Positions 43,141-51,719 of a stretch of 64,000 bases of DNA are shown piece by piece (within the stretch, counting starts at the first letter, position 1; every line of letters starts with the position of its first letter). A program made the translations under genes and the position numbers. Below the pieces are notes generated by a model that ran no database searches, was not told the origin of the DNA, and was given only the letters and a program-made list of their open reading frames with translations. Location of the stretch: NCBI RefSeq assembly GCF_035607535.1, contig NZ_JAYDZX010000017.1, positions 1 through 64,000 of the forward strand. The letters run 5' to 3'. The DNA comes from Salinimicrobium sp035607535 (GTDB lineage Bacteria > Bacteroidota > Bacteroidia > Flavobacteriales > Flavobacteriaceae).

Positions 43141-43322
43141 AGCACCAAGCACCAAGCGCCAGGCAGCAAGCACCAAGTACAAGTATCAAGCACCAAGCAC
43201 CAAGCACCAAGCACCAAGCACCAAGCGCCAAGCACCAAGTACCAAGTATCCAGTATCAAGCACCAAACACAAAGCACCAAGTCCCAAGCACCAGGCACAA
43301 ATAACAAACACCAGGCACCACG
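43141..43322. repeat. heptanucleotide tandem array, unit AGCACCA
   Basis: About 25 copies of AGCACCA and close variants (AGCGCCA, AGTACCA, AGTATCA, AACACCA) make this the longest heptamer array in the window. Reading frames across it on both strands are artefacts of the repeat. The rest of the gap (43323-43456) is unremarkable until the ppa promoter. Confidence 0.9.
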
Positions 43323-43456
43323 AATCCGCACAGAAAATTTGGAATTTGGAAATTGTTCTTCGGAATTTGCCAGCGGCATTTGTGAAGAAAAACCTAAACT
43401 TTTGGTTGGGAGCAACTTCTTAAAATAATGTTTCTTCCTAAAACCGAATGAAGTAG

Positions 43457-43464
43457 TATATTTG
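43457..43464 (+). promoter_or_regulatory. ppa promoter -7 element
   Basis: A perfect TATATTTG 41 bases before the ATG. The -33 match (TTTC about 22 bases upstream) is weaker. Confidence 0.45.
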
Positions 43465-43505
43465 CCGCCCCTAAGCAAAAAAAGTACTAAACATATAATA
43501 TTATA

Positions 43506-44021
43506 ATGAGTAAAACATTTGACGTTCTTATCGAGATCCCGAAAGGGAGCCGTAATAAATACGAGTACGACTTTGATCTTAAGAAAGTCCGCTATGACAG
43601 GATGATCTTTTCTTCCATGATGTATCCTGCCGATTACGGATTTATTCCTGAAACTCTTGCTCTTGATGGAGATCCGCTTGATGTGCTGGTGCTTGTAACC
43701 GAACCAACTTTTCCTGGTTGTGTCATGGAAGTGAAGCCAATTGGCGTCTTTCACATGGCCGATGAGAAAGGACCGGATGAAAAGGTGATCTGTGTACCGG
43801 TTTCCGATCCTATCTGGAACAGATTAAACGATCTTAGTGACGTAAACGGACACCTAATTAAGGAGATCGAACATTTCTTCCAGGTGTACAAAGATCTTGA
43901 ACAAAAGAAAGTTGATGTAGAAGGTTGGGGGAACCTTGAGGAAGCTAACACTATTATTGAAGACTGCATTCAGCGTTATAAAGATAGTGACGGCAAAAAA
44001 GGAAATTTCTCGATTCTTTAA
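43506..44021 (+). CDS. ppa: soluble inorganic pyrophosphatase (family I)
   Basis: The protein has 171 residues. The start 'FDVLIEIPKGSRNKYEYDFD', 'YPADYGFIPETLALDGDPLD' and 'DEKVICVPVSDP' carry the Asp, Glu and Lys ligands of the Mg-pyrophosphate site. It hydrolyses pyrophosphate in the cytoplasm. The membrane pyrophosphatase gene follows 284 bases downstream. Confidence 0.96.
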   Translation: MSKTFDVLIEIPKGSRNKYEYDFDLKKVRYDRMIFSSMMYPADYGFIPETLALDGDPLDVLVLVTEPTFPGCVMEVKPIGVFHMADEKGPDEKVICVPVSDPIWNRLNDLSDVNGHLIKEIEHFFQVYKDLEQKKVDVEGWGNLEEANTIIEDCIQRYKDSDGKKGNFSIL

Positions 44022-44043
44022 TCAAAATCTTCTTACCATATCA

Positions 44044-44079
44044 AAAGGCAGTTATTGAAAAGTAGCTGCCTTTTTTGGT
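44044..44079 (+). terminator. ppa terminator
   Basis: AAAGGCAG / CTGCCTTT with a T-run lies 25 bases past the stop, so ppa and hppA are separate transcripts. Confidence 0.75.
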
Positions 44080-44305
44080 TCTAATTGCGGCTAGATATTT
44101 TTCGTCAGGAGTTAAAAAAAAGGAGTAAAATCCAGTATTAGGAGCAAAAACTTCTAATATTGAAAATAAAATCCTTCGGGGGCTCCTGTTATTGAGGATA
44201 TGGGAATTTTTTCGGGCTCTTACTGATAAACATCATTATAGGTGAGCTATATTTTCCCCTCTTTTGCTAACTTTAGCGCCGCTAATTAATTTTTAACAAA
44301 AAATT

Positions 44306-46678
44306 ATGGAAGAATACATGATCTGGTTGCCGGCTATTCTGGCGATCATTGGGCTCATTTTTATGTGGGCAAAACGTGCCTGGGTTTTGAAGCAGGATGC
44401 AGGAGATGGAAAGATGAAAGATATTTCCTCTCATATTTACGAAGGGGCTTTGGCATTTCTTAATGCCGAATACAAGATCCTCACCATTTTTGTCATTGTG
44501 GCCAGTATTTTGCTGGCAGGGATATCATTTATAGTTCCCACCACACATATCCTTATTGTTGTAGCTTTCATTTTTGGAGCTATTTTTTCGGCTTTTGCCG
44601 GAAATATCGGAATGCGCATTGCAACCCAATCAAACGTTCGCACCACCCAGGCTGCCCGCAGCAGTCTGCCGCAGGCTCTAAAGGTATCTTTTGGAGGCGG
44701 AACTGTTATGGGTCTTGGAGTTGCCGGTCTTGCCGTTCTTGGATTGACTACTTTCTTCATCATTTTCTTCCACGTGTTTATGGGTGGAGAATGGACGAAT
44801 GTTCATCAAATGACCATCGTGCTGGAGACCCTTGCAGGATTCTCTCTTGGAGCTGAATCTATCGCGCTTTTCGCACGTGTAGGTGGTGGTATTTACACCA
44901 AGGCTGCCGATGTTGGTGCCGATTTGGTAGGAAAAGTGGAAGCCGGTATTCCTGAAGATGATCCGCGTAACCCTGCTACCATTGCCGACAACGTAGGTGA
45001 TAACGTGGGTGATGTGGCCGGAATGGGAGCCGATCTCTTCGGAAGTTATGTCGCTACCGTGCTTGCTGCCATGGTACTTGGAAATTATGTGATCAATGAC
45101 ATGGGCGGAAATATTGTAGGAGAAGGCTTCAGCGGAATTGGCCCTATCCTTTTGCCAATGGCGATCGCCGGCTTCGGAATCATCTTCTCTATCATTGGGA
45201 CGATGCTGGTGAAGATCAACAGTAATTCAGCTAAAGAAGCACAGGTACAGTCGGCTCTAAATAAAGGAAACTGGATCTCCATTATTCTGGTAGCAATTTC
45301 CTCATATTTCCTGGTGACCTGGATGTTACCTTCCAGTATGAAAATGGTCTTTTTTGGGGAAGGGGTACACGTAGTTTCTTCTCTCCGCGTTTTCTACGCT
45401 ACCCTGGTTGGTCTTGTAGTTGGAGGGGTGATCTCGGCTGTTACCGAATATTACACCGGGCTTGGTAAAAAGCCGGTACTATCTATCGTCCAAAATTCCA
45501 GCACAGGTGCCGGAACCAATATAATTGCCGGCCTTGCAACGGGGATGCTTTCAACTTTCTATTCAGTACTTCTTTTCGCCATCGCGATCTGGGCTTCTTA
45601 TGCTTTTGCAGGTTTTTATGGAGTTGCAATTGCAGCTTCGGCTATGATGGCAACTACTGCGATGCAGCTGGCTATTGATGCCTTTGGACCTATTGCCGAT
45701 AACGCAGGTGGTATTGCCGAAATGAGCGAATTGCCTTCAGAAGTGAGAGAGAGAACAGACATCCTGGATTCTGTAGGGAACACTACTGCCGCTACAGGAA
45801 AAGGATTTGCGATCGCTTCTGCAGCGCTTACTTCCCTTGCCCTTTTTGCCGCCTATGTGACCTTTACGGGAATTGATGGGATCAACATCTTTAAAGCTCC
45901 TGTACTGGCGATGCTTTTCATTGGGGGAATGATCCCGGTGGTTTTTTCTGCCCTTGCGATGCAGTCGGTAGGAAAAGCGGCCATGGAAATGGTGAACGAG
46001 GTGCGTAGACAGTTCCGTGATATTCCCGGAATAATGGAAGGAACCGGAAAGCCGCAATACGACAAATGTGTGGAGATCTCGACCAAAGCTGCACTTCGCG
46101 AAATGTTGTTGCCTGGATTACTTACTATTGGTTTCCCAATCCTTATCGTTCTTCTGCCAATGGCTCTGGGATATGAGAACCGCCTGATTGCTGAAATGCT
46201 TGGTGGGTATATGGCCGGGGTTACCGTAAGTGGTGTGCTTTGGGCTATTTTCCAGAACAATGCCGGTGGTGCCTGGGATAACGCTAAAAAATCTTTTGAG
46301 GCCGGAGTGATGATCAACGGGGAAATGACCTACAAGGGATCTGATGCTCATAAAGCCGCCGTTACCGGAGATACGGTTGGAGATCCATTTAAGGATACTT
46401 CAGGACCTTCTATGAACATTTTGATCAAGCTTACCTGTCTAATAGGACTTGTTATTGCTCCAATCCTCGGGCAGGATATGGCGGTTGCCAATACTCCCGA
46501 AGTGGAAGAAGTAACTACTATTCATGAGCAGAAAGGAAACTCAATTGAGTCTCAGGTTGAATTTTCAGCCGATAAAAGTGAAGAGTTGATTGCTGCTGAA
46601 AGAATAGCTGAAACCATATCTCAACTTGAGCCTGTCAATGCCAAACAATCTTCAGAAGCAGGATCTCAAAAAGAGTAA
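44306..46678 (+). CDS. hppA: membrane ion-pumping pyrophosphatase
   Basis: The protein has 790 residues with about 15-16 transmembrane helices. It couples pyrophosphate hydrolysis to pumping of H+ or Na+. 'GGGIYTKAADVGADLVGKVE' and 'GDNVGDVAGMGADLFGSY' bind Mg-pyrophosphate; 'DAFGPIADNAGGIAEM' and 'GDTVGDPFKDTSGPSMNIL' close the site. The segment 'GNTTAATGKGFAIASA' has Ala where K+-independent enzymes have Lys, so a K+-dependent type is likely. Oddity: about 65 acidic residues follow the usual end. The pumped ion cannot be read with confidence. Confidence 0.95.
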   Translation: MEEYMIWLPAILAIIGLIFMWAKRAWVLKQDAGDGKMKDISSHIYEGALAFLNAEYKILTIFVIVASILLAGISFIVPTTHILIVVAFIFGAIFSAFAGNIGMRIATQSNVRTTQAARSSLPQALKVSFGGGTVMGLGVAGLAVLGLTTFFIIFFHVFMGGEWTNVHQMTIVLETLAGFSLGAESIALFARVGGGIYTKAADVGADLVGKVEAGIPEDDPRNPATIADNVGDNVGDVAGMGADLFGSYVATVLAAMVLGNYVINDMGGNIVGEGFSGIGPILLPMAIAGFGIIFSIIGTMLVKINSNSAKEAQVQSALNKGNWISIILVAISSYFLVTWMLPSSMKMVFFGEGVHVVSSLRVFYATLVGLVVGGVISAVTEYYTGLGKKPVLSIVQNSSTGAGTNIIAGLATGMLSTFYSVLLFAIAIWASYAFAGFYGVAIAASAMMATTAMQLAIDAFGPIADNAGGIAEMSELPSEVRERTDILDSVGNTTAATGKGFAIASAALTSLALFAAYVTFTGIDGINIFKAPVLAMLFIGGMIPVVFSALAMQSVGKAAMEMVNEVRRQFRDIPGIMEGTGKPQYDKCVEISTKAALREMLLPGLLTIGFPILIVLLPMALGYENRLIAEMLGGYMAGVTVSGVLWAIFQNNAGGAWDNAKKSFEAGVMINGEMTYKGSDAHKAAVTGDTVGDPFKDTSGPSMNILIKLTCLIGLVIAPILGQDMAVANTPEVEEVTTIHEQKGNSIESQVEFSADKSEELIAAERIAETISQLEPVNAKQSSEAGSQKE

Positions 46679-46709
46679 TTCTGAAAGAAATTTCCTAAAA
46701 TAGTTTTAA

Positions 46710-46742
46710 AAATCCCCTGCAGCCGCAGGGGATTTTTGTTTT
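46710..46742 (+). terminator. hppA terminator
   Basis: AATCCCCTGC / GCAGGGGATT with a T-run lies 32 bases past the stop. Confidence 0.85.
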
Positions 46743-46794
46743 TAAATGTAACTTGAAAGAGGTGCGTCAAAAATGACTTTTAGAAACCCTTTTT

Positions 46795-47826
46795 ATGAAG
46801 ATACTCTCCCGGCTAAAAAATCATCTTACGGCAAAACCTGAAGTGAAACTGGCTACATACCGCAGTTATGGCACCGCCAGCCATCTTTACCTGCTGGGCA
46901 GGGCTATAGATGATGATAAACTGAAGATGCACGAAGATCAGTCATTCTTCAGAACTCTTTCCAATACCTACAAACAATTCGACAGCTATGAGATCGCCAA
47001 TGCTGAGATCGCACTTGAACTGCCAAACGGTACAGTCTTGACTGAGAAAACCAACAGGAATGGCTATTTTCTGTTTGACAAAACCATTTCCCTCAATTTG
47101 AAAGATTTTGCAGATGAGGGAGGCTGGGTCAAACTTAAGGTTTCCTTCGTGAATGATGTTCCCAACAGCATCATATCTCACGGGAATGAATTTGAAGCCG
47201 AGTTACTCATCCCGCCACTCAAGGCGAGCTACGGAGTAATTTCTGACATTGATGACACAATTTTACACACCGGGGTCACCTCCTTTTTAAAATGGAGGCT
47301 CATCAAGAATTCCCTTTTTAAGAATGCTCACAAAAGAATTTCTCTGGAAGGATCTCCGCAATTTTACCGGGATCTGCACGCCGGAAAAAAGGGAAATGAG
47401 CAAAACCCGATCATTTACCTAAGCAATAGTCCGTGGAATCTCTATCAATACCTAAAGCTGTTCCTGCAGGTCAATGACTTTCCAAAAGGGCCAATTCTGC
47501 TGCGGCATTTCAGGACTCCCTTTGACAAGTCCCTCAAACCTGAAAAGCCTCACAAGCAGAAGGAGATCATAAACATTCTCAAGACCTATCCACACCTCAA
47601 TTTCATCCTGATAGGCGATAGTGGGGAGCATGATCCTGCCATTTACACCGAAATCGCCGCCCAATATCCTGACCGTATCATTGCTATCTATCTACGCAGC
47701 GTGAAACACCGCCGACAAATGCAAAGAGTGAGGAGTATAGTTGATAATTTTGAAACTGTACCCGTACTTCTGGTAGAAACCTCTCAACAAGCTCAGGAGC
47801 ATGCCAGGGAGAATGGGTTTATTTAA
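46795..47826 (+). CDS. App1-type phosphatase domain protein (DUF2183)
   Basis: The protein has 343 residues. The C-terminal half is a HAD-like DUF2183 domain: 'GVISDIDDTILHTGVTSF' is the D-x-D-x-T nucleophile motif, 'IIYLSNSPWNLYQYL' the second motif, and 'FILIGDSGEHDPAIYTEIA' the Asp motif. The N-terminal part (about residues 20-140) is a beta-rich domain. Yeast App1 dephosphorylates phosphatidate; lipid phosphatase activity here is inferred. The sequence after its stop, including its last bases, is duplicated at 47988. Confidence 0.88.
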   Translation: MKILSRLKNHLTAKPEVKLATYRSYGTASHLYLLGRAIDDDKLKMHEDQSFFRTLSNTYKQFDSYEIANAEIALELPNGTVLTEKTNRNGYFLFDKTISLNLKDFADEGGWVKLKVSFVNDVPNSIISHGNEFEAELLIPPLKASYGVISDIDDTILHTGVTSFLKWRLIKNSLFKNAHKRISLEGSPQFYRDLHAGKKGNEQNPIIYLSNSPWNLYQYLKLFLQVNDFPKGPILLRHFRTPFDKSLKPEKPHKQKEIINILKTYPHLNFILIGDSGEHDPAIYTEIAAQYPDRIIAIYLRSVKHRRQMQRVRSIVDNFETVPVLLVETSQQAQEHARENGFI

Positions 47827-48208
47827 AGGATTAAGGTTTGGAATAAGGATTAATTGTTCTGGACTAAATCTAAAATCTCACAAATTCCAAATTCCAAATT
47901 CCAATTTCCAAATTTTAATCCTACTTCATTCCGTCTTTATCAGGGAGCGGAGCGGACGAAGCAATTTTACGGTTGTATGGCAGAATCTTTATTTAAAAGG
48001 ATCAAGGTTTAGGGAATAAGGATTAACAGTTCTGTACTAAATCAAAGTTCTCAAATCTTAAATCCCAAATTACAAATTTCAATTCTTCTTCATTTCTTTT
48101 TGGCGAGGGAGCATAGAGTAAAAAGCAAAAGGTGAGCTTCCCGATATAGATATTAGCTGCCTGCCGGCAGATTTTAGTCGCTAAAAAGCTCCATCGCAAG
48201 GACGGAAA
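47818..48208. repeat. diverged tandem duplication with heptamer stretches and a degenerate palindromic element
   Basis: A segment beginning TTTATTTAAAGGATTAAGG at 47818 recurs at 47988 (170 bases on) with the same order of features: the GGAATAAGGATTAA block, then 7-base-period AAATTCC-type units (47878-47920 and 48045-48095), then a GCGAGGGAGC-type stretch. CCGTCTTTATCAGGGAGC near 47934 and CATCGCAAGGACGG near 48191 look like the ends of a decayed copy of the element arrayed at 49001-49922. No gene is seen in 47827-48250. Confidence 0.6.
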
Positions 48209-48250
48209 AGAAAGAATCTCCGAACTCCGACCTCTCAACTAAAAACCACC

Positions 48251-48892
48251 CTAATTTTTCCTTTCCACCGGCGCCTTTCGGGGCATGGTTCCAAAGACAT
48301 AATCCCAGAATGGAGAAGAAACCCCAAAGGCGCGGTCGTCTTCGCGATAATGATGGATGGCGTGGTGATGCCACAGGACCTTCAGGAAATTCTTAGGCAC
48401 CTTAAAAGCATGTACCGAATAATGAATAGCGAGATATCCTGCATAACCAACCAGGAATCCTGAGAGGAATCCGAAAACCAGGTCTCCAAGTACTGCGCGG
48501 TAAAGAATGAACAAAACTGTTGCAATGATCAAACTCAGCACCGGCGGCATGGCCAGTCGGGATTTATCCTTTGGATAATCGTGATGCACGCCGTGCATAG
48601 TGTAGGATATCTTTTTTCGCCGCTCTGTCGTGGCAGGAATGTGGTACAGGTAGCGATGCATCAGGTATTCTACGAGAGTGAAAAAGAAGAGTCCGCCGAG
48701 AAACAGGAGGATCATCTCGGGCACCTGGAATCCTTTTTCAAAAATCCCATAGTAAATCAGGATCGCTGCAATTGAAAAAAATATAATTAATGGAAGGGAA
48801 ATATGGGTGTGGGTGAGTCGCTCTAAAATGGGATTTTTGAAGAGTGGAGGAGAGCCTTTATGTTTTGGCCTCCCAATTTTTTTTGATTCCAT
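48251..48892 (-). CDS. fatty acid hydroxylase / sterol desaturase superfamily protein
   Basis: The protein has 213 residues with four predicted membrane segments. The di-iron His clusters are present: 'EYLMHRYLYH', 'MHGVHHDYP', 'HYSVHAF' and 'WHHHAIHHYR'. The pattern resembles the short sphingolipid alpha-hydroxylases (Scs7/FA2H type); Bacteroidota make sphingolipids, so a 2-hydroxylase of ceramide or fatty acid is a fair inference but not proven. The 5' side borders the 190-bp repeat array region. Confidence 0.88.
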   Translation of the reverse strand: MESKKIGRPKHKGSPPLFKNPILERLTHTHISLPLIIFFSIAAILIYYGIFEKGFQVPEMILLFLGGLFFFTLVEYLMHRYLYHIPATTERRKKISYTMHGVHHDYPKDKSRLAMPPVLSLIIATVLFILYRAVLGDLVFGFLSGFLVGYAGYLAIHYSVHAFKVPKNFLKVLWHHHAIHHYREDDRAFGVSSPFWDYVFGTMPRKAPVERKN

Positions 48893-49000
48893 AGCAAAGG
48901 GTTAATGAGTGAGTCCAACTAATTGGTTACTACTAATTTATGACACGAGATTCTAATTATCAAGAGAATGTGAACGCGAATTACAACCCAAATGGACCAC

Positions 49001-49922
49001 TTCTTTCCGTCTTCACGAGCAATATTGGGGAGCGAAGCAATCTCCTTCTGGTATAGCAGAATCGTTCTACTTTGGTAAAGAAGAATGAATAGTGGTTCTT
49101 TAGAGGGAGATTACTTCAGTCGACCCCAAGCCTCGGGACTCCTTCGCAAAGACGGAAAAAAGTAAAGGATGTGAGCCGGATTAATTGAATTCTTCTTTCC
49201 GTCTTCACGAGAAAACTGAGGGAGCGAATTGATCTCCTTCTGGTATAGCAGAATCGTTCCATTTAGTAAAGAAGAATGAATAGTGGTCCTCTAGGAGGAG
49301 ATTGCTTCAGTCGTCCCGAAGCCTCGTGACTCCTTCGCAAAGACGGAAAAAAGTAAAGGATGTGAGCCGGATTAATTGAATTCTTCTTTCCGTCTTCACG
49401 AGAAAACTGAGGGAGCGAATTGATCTCCTTCTGGTTAGCAGAATCGTTCCATTCAATAAAGAAGAATGAATAGTGGTTCTTTAGAGGGAGATTGCTTCAG
49501 TCGTCCCCAAGCCTCGGGACTCCTCGCAAAGACGGAAAAAAGTAAAGGATGTGAGCCGGACTAATCGAACTCTTCTTTCCGTCTTCACGAGAAAACTGAG
49601 GGAGCGAATTGATCTCCTTCTGGTTAGCAGAATCGTTCCATTTAGTAAAGAAGAATGAATAGTGGTTCTTTAGAGGGAGATTGCTTCAGTCGTCCCGAAG
49701 CCCCGGGTCTCCTTCGCAAAGACGGAAAAAAGTAAAGGATGTGAGCCGGATTAATTGAATTCTTCTTTCCGTCTTCACGAGCGACATTGGGGAGCGAAGT
49801 GATCTCCTTTTGGTTAGCAGAATCGTTCCATTTAGTAAAGAAGAATGAATGGTGGTTCTTTAGAGGGAGATTGCTTCAGTCGTCCCGAAGCCTCGGGACT
49901 CCTTCGCAAAGACGTAAAGAAA
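49001..49922. repeat. five-copy tandem array (about 190 bp unit) of a palindromic MITE-like element
   Basis: Units begin TTCTTTCCGTCTTCACGAG at 49001, 49193, 49384, 49573 and 49763, giving periods of 192, 191, 189 and 190. Each unit runs to CTCCTTCGCAAAGACGG and is an imperfect inverted repeat: the left end (CCGTCTTCACGAG, GGGAGCGAA, GATCTCC) matches the reverse complement of the right end. About 40 bases (GTAAAGGATGTGAGCCGG and surrounding) join one element to the next. No reading frame crosses it. The remaining gap sequence is an AT-rich lead (48893-49000) and heptamer-like units (49945-50004). Confidence 0.9.
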
Positions 49923-49944
49923 AAAAGAAAACTTGATTTCTTCA

Positions 49945-50004
49945 ATCTCCCAACTCCGAACTCTCTACTCTCAACTAAACTACCGTCTATCGACTAAAGA
50001 CTAT
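49945..50004. repeat. heptanucleotide-period stretch before the deoxynucleoside kinase stop
   Basis: Units CAACTCC, GAACTCT, CTACTCT, CAACTAA and then CTACCGT, CTATCGA, CTAAAGA, CTATCTA keep a 7-base period with one slip. Confidence 0.6.
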
Positions 50005-50622
50005 CTACTTGAAGAGTCCATGTAGCTCGCCATCCACCCTGGTAATGATGTTACCAAGATCCTCCGGATTGTCAACAAAATTGATGTTGTCCACATCGAT
50101 GATGAGCAGGTTCCCTTTGTTGTAGTTGTGCACCCAGGCTTCATAACGCTCGTTAAGCCGGCTCAGGTAGTCGATGGAAATAGAATTTTCGTAATCCCTT
50201 CCGCGTTTATGGATCTGGGATACCAGGTTTGGAATGCTACTGCGCAGGTAGATCAAAAGATCGGGGCCCTTTACGACGCTTTCCATCAGGTCAAAAAGGG
50301 ATTTGTAGTTTTCGTAATCGCGGTTGGTCATCAAGCCCATTGCATGAAGGTTGGGTGCAAAGATGTGAGCGTCCTCATAGATCGTACGATCCTGAATAAT
50401 GGCTCTTCCGCTTTCGCGGATGTCCAGAATCTGACGGAAACGGCTGTTCAAAAAGTAGATCTGCAGATTAAATGACCAGCGTTCCATTTTGTTGTAAAAG
50501 TCCTCGAGATATGGATTCTCGAGTACATCTTCATATTGTGCTTCCCAATTAAAATGTTTTGCTAGTAATTTGGTAAGGGTGGTTTTTCCCGCCCCTATGT
50601 TTCCCGCAATGGCTACGTGCAT
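50005..50622 (-). CDS. deoxynucleoside kinase
   Basis: The protein has 205 residues. The P-loop is 'VAIAGNIGAGKTTLTKLL', the substrate region 'LQIYFLNSRFRQILDI', the catalytic/DR motif 'AIIQDRTIYEDAHIFA', and the lid 'IHKRGRDYENSISIDYLSRL'. It phosphorylates a deoxynucleoside, probably deoxyadenosine or deoxyguanosine by similarity of the motif set, though specificity is not certain. It complements the kinase half of the FolK fusion (15522-16643). Confidence 0.92.
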   Translation of the reverse strand: MHVAIAGNIGAGKTTLTKLLAKHFNWEAQYEDVLENPYLEDFYNKMERWSFNLQIYFLNSRFRQILDIRESGRAIIQDRTIYEDAHIFAPNLHAMGLMTNRDYENYKSLFDLMESVVKGPDLLIYLRSSIPNLVSQIHKRGRDYENSISIDYLSRLNERYEAWVHNYNKGNLLIIDVDNINFVDNPEDLGNIITRVDGELHGLFK

Positions 50623-50843
50623 GTTCCGTGAATATTTTGGCTGTTAATTTGGAATGGGGAAATTTCCCCGCTGGTAAATATAAGAGAATTCCGTTTTGTA
50701 TTAAAAGTTAAAATGTATTTGGTTTATAGGGTTTGGGGAATGGCTAATTATTTCTTCTGTAACCACAATTCCCTGAAAGTTTTAGAACAAGACTTCCAGC
50801 AATTAGAAATTACATGCTGATTTCTATCTCCTGATCTCTGGTT

Positions 50844-51212
50844 CTAGAAAAGTCCTGTAAATACCTCTGAAGCCGTACATTCTTTGCACCTGGAATACAT
50901 CCACAGGCAGTCAATAAAATCGGTGATCATATGGAAGGCAAGCCCGATCATTATGAGGCGGATGATTTTATGCTTAATGAAAACTGCGCCCAGGAAGTAA
51001 AGCGGAATAACAAATTCGGAGTGCAGCAAATGAAAACCTATGCTACAGCGCCCGGGATGAAAAATGGGAGTTGCAAGTAAATGGTCCAGGTCCACGAGCA
51101 TCGTCGCCAGCAAGATCAGCCAGAATTTCTTCCAGTTGTTTTTGTCATACCAGTAGGCAATGGCGCCAATGAAAATGAAGTGCAGGAAGTAATGAACTAC
51201 TGTTTGAAGCAT
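50844..51212 (-). CDS. DUF6122 integral membrane protein
   Basis: The protein has 122 residues with four hydrophobic segments. The conserved polar positions are 'LVDLDHLLATPIFHPGRCS' followed by 'IGFHLLHSEF', and 'FHMITDFIDCLW' near the end; the Asp and His residues could bind a metal within the membrane. No activity is known. It stands alone. Confidence 0.85.
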   Translation of the reverse strand: MLQTVVHYFLHFIFIGAIAYWYDKNNWKKFWLILLATMLVDLDHLLATPIFHPGRCSIGFHLLHSEFVIPLYFLGAVFIKHKIIRLIMIGLAFHMITDFIDCLWMYSRCKECTASEVFTGLF

Positions 51213-51312
51213 TCCGGATTCAAGATTTAAAATTTAAGCTTCTGACCTATTGGGCGAAAGTCTGACTGTAAAATTACATTTAATTCCAGGCAAAACCGCC
51301 AATGGAAAAAAA

Positions 51313-51638
51313 TTGGGCTAAAGCCCTTTTTTGAGAATCATTTTTAGTTCCTCCGGCTAAAGCCGGAGGCAATTCATCTTTAAACATTTCTCTCTGCTTG
51401 TCTAAAGGAGAAATAGGAAATTGCCTGCCGCTTTCAGAGCTAAGAATTGAGATGCGGATCCTGGAAGTGATGCTATATAAGCAATAATATTTGGATAAGA
51501 TCTGGGTTTAGTTTGGAGGTAATTTCTAATCTCTAACAAGGACTATACTCTGCCAATGAAAATTATAAAATAGAAAATCAATTGCCCCACCTTCAGGTGG
51601 AGGATAGCAATGTAATCTGAAAATGGGCTTTAGCCCAA
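51313..51638. repeat. MITE-like element bounded by 14-bp inverted repeats (GGGCTAAAGCCC type)
   Basis: TTGGGCTAAAGCCC at 51313-51326 is exactly inverted as GGGCTTTAGCCCAA at 51625-51638. Inside are two more palindromes, CCTCCGGCTAAAGCCGGAGG at 51350-51369 and CCACCTTCAGGTGG at 51587-51600, themselves flanked by GGCAATT / AATTGCC. There is no coding capacity. It occupies most of the 507-base gap between DUF6122 and the TolB-amidohydrolase gene. Confidence 0.75.
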
Positions 51639-51640
51639 AG

Positions 51641-51672
51641 AAAAAGCCGGAATCATAAGGATCCCGGCTCTT
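51641..51672 (-). terminator. terminator of the TolB-amidohydrolase gene
   Basis: AGCCGGGATCC / GGAATCCGGCT-type arms (AAGAGCCGGGATCC and GATTCCGGCTTTTT on the minus strand) with a T-run lie past the stop. Confidence 0.7.
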
Positions 51673-51676
51673 AATT

Positions 51677-51718
51677 TCTACCGTCTACCGTCTACCGTCT
51701 ACCGTCTAACGACTTTCG
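51677..51718. repeat. heptanucleotide tandem array, unit CTACCGT
   Basis: Four perfect CTACCGT units are followed by CTAACGA and a further variant, ending at the stop codon of the next gene. Confidence 0.75.
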
Positions 51719-51719
51719 A

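Noticed and set aside
43108..43428. A 106-residue reading frame across 43108-43428 and a longer one on the other strand (42951-43754)
   Set aside because: Both are translations of the AGCACCA heptamer array, giving repetitive peptides on either strand, and the minus-strand one also overlaps pdhB and ppa.
44080..44305. A riboswitch or attenuator before hppA
   Set aside because: The gap is AT-rich with a possible TAACTTTA -7 element, but I could find no clear terminator next to the gene, no leader peptide and no known aptamer pattern.
49001..49922. A CRISPR array
   Set aside because: The repeated part is about 190 bp with a nearly identical linker each time. There are no short repeats with unique spacers and no cas genes nearby.
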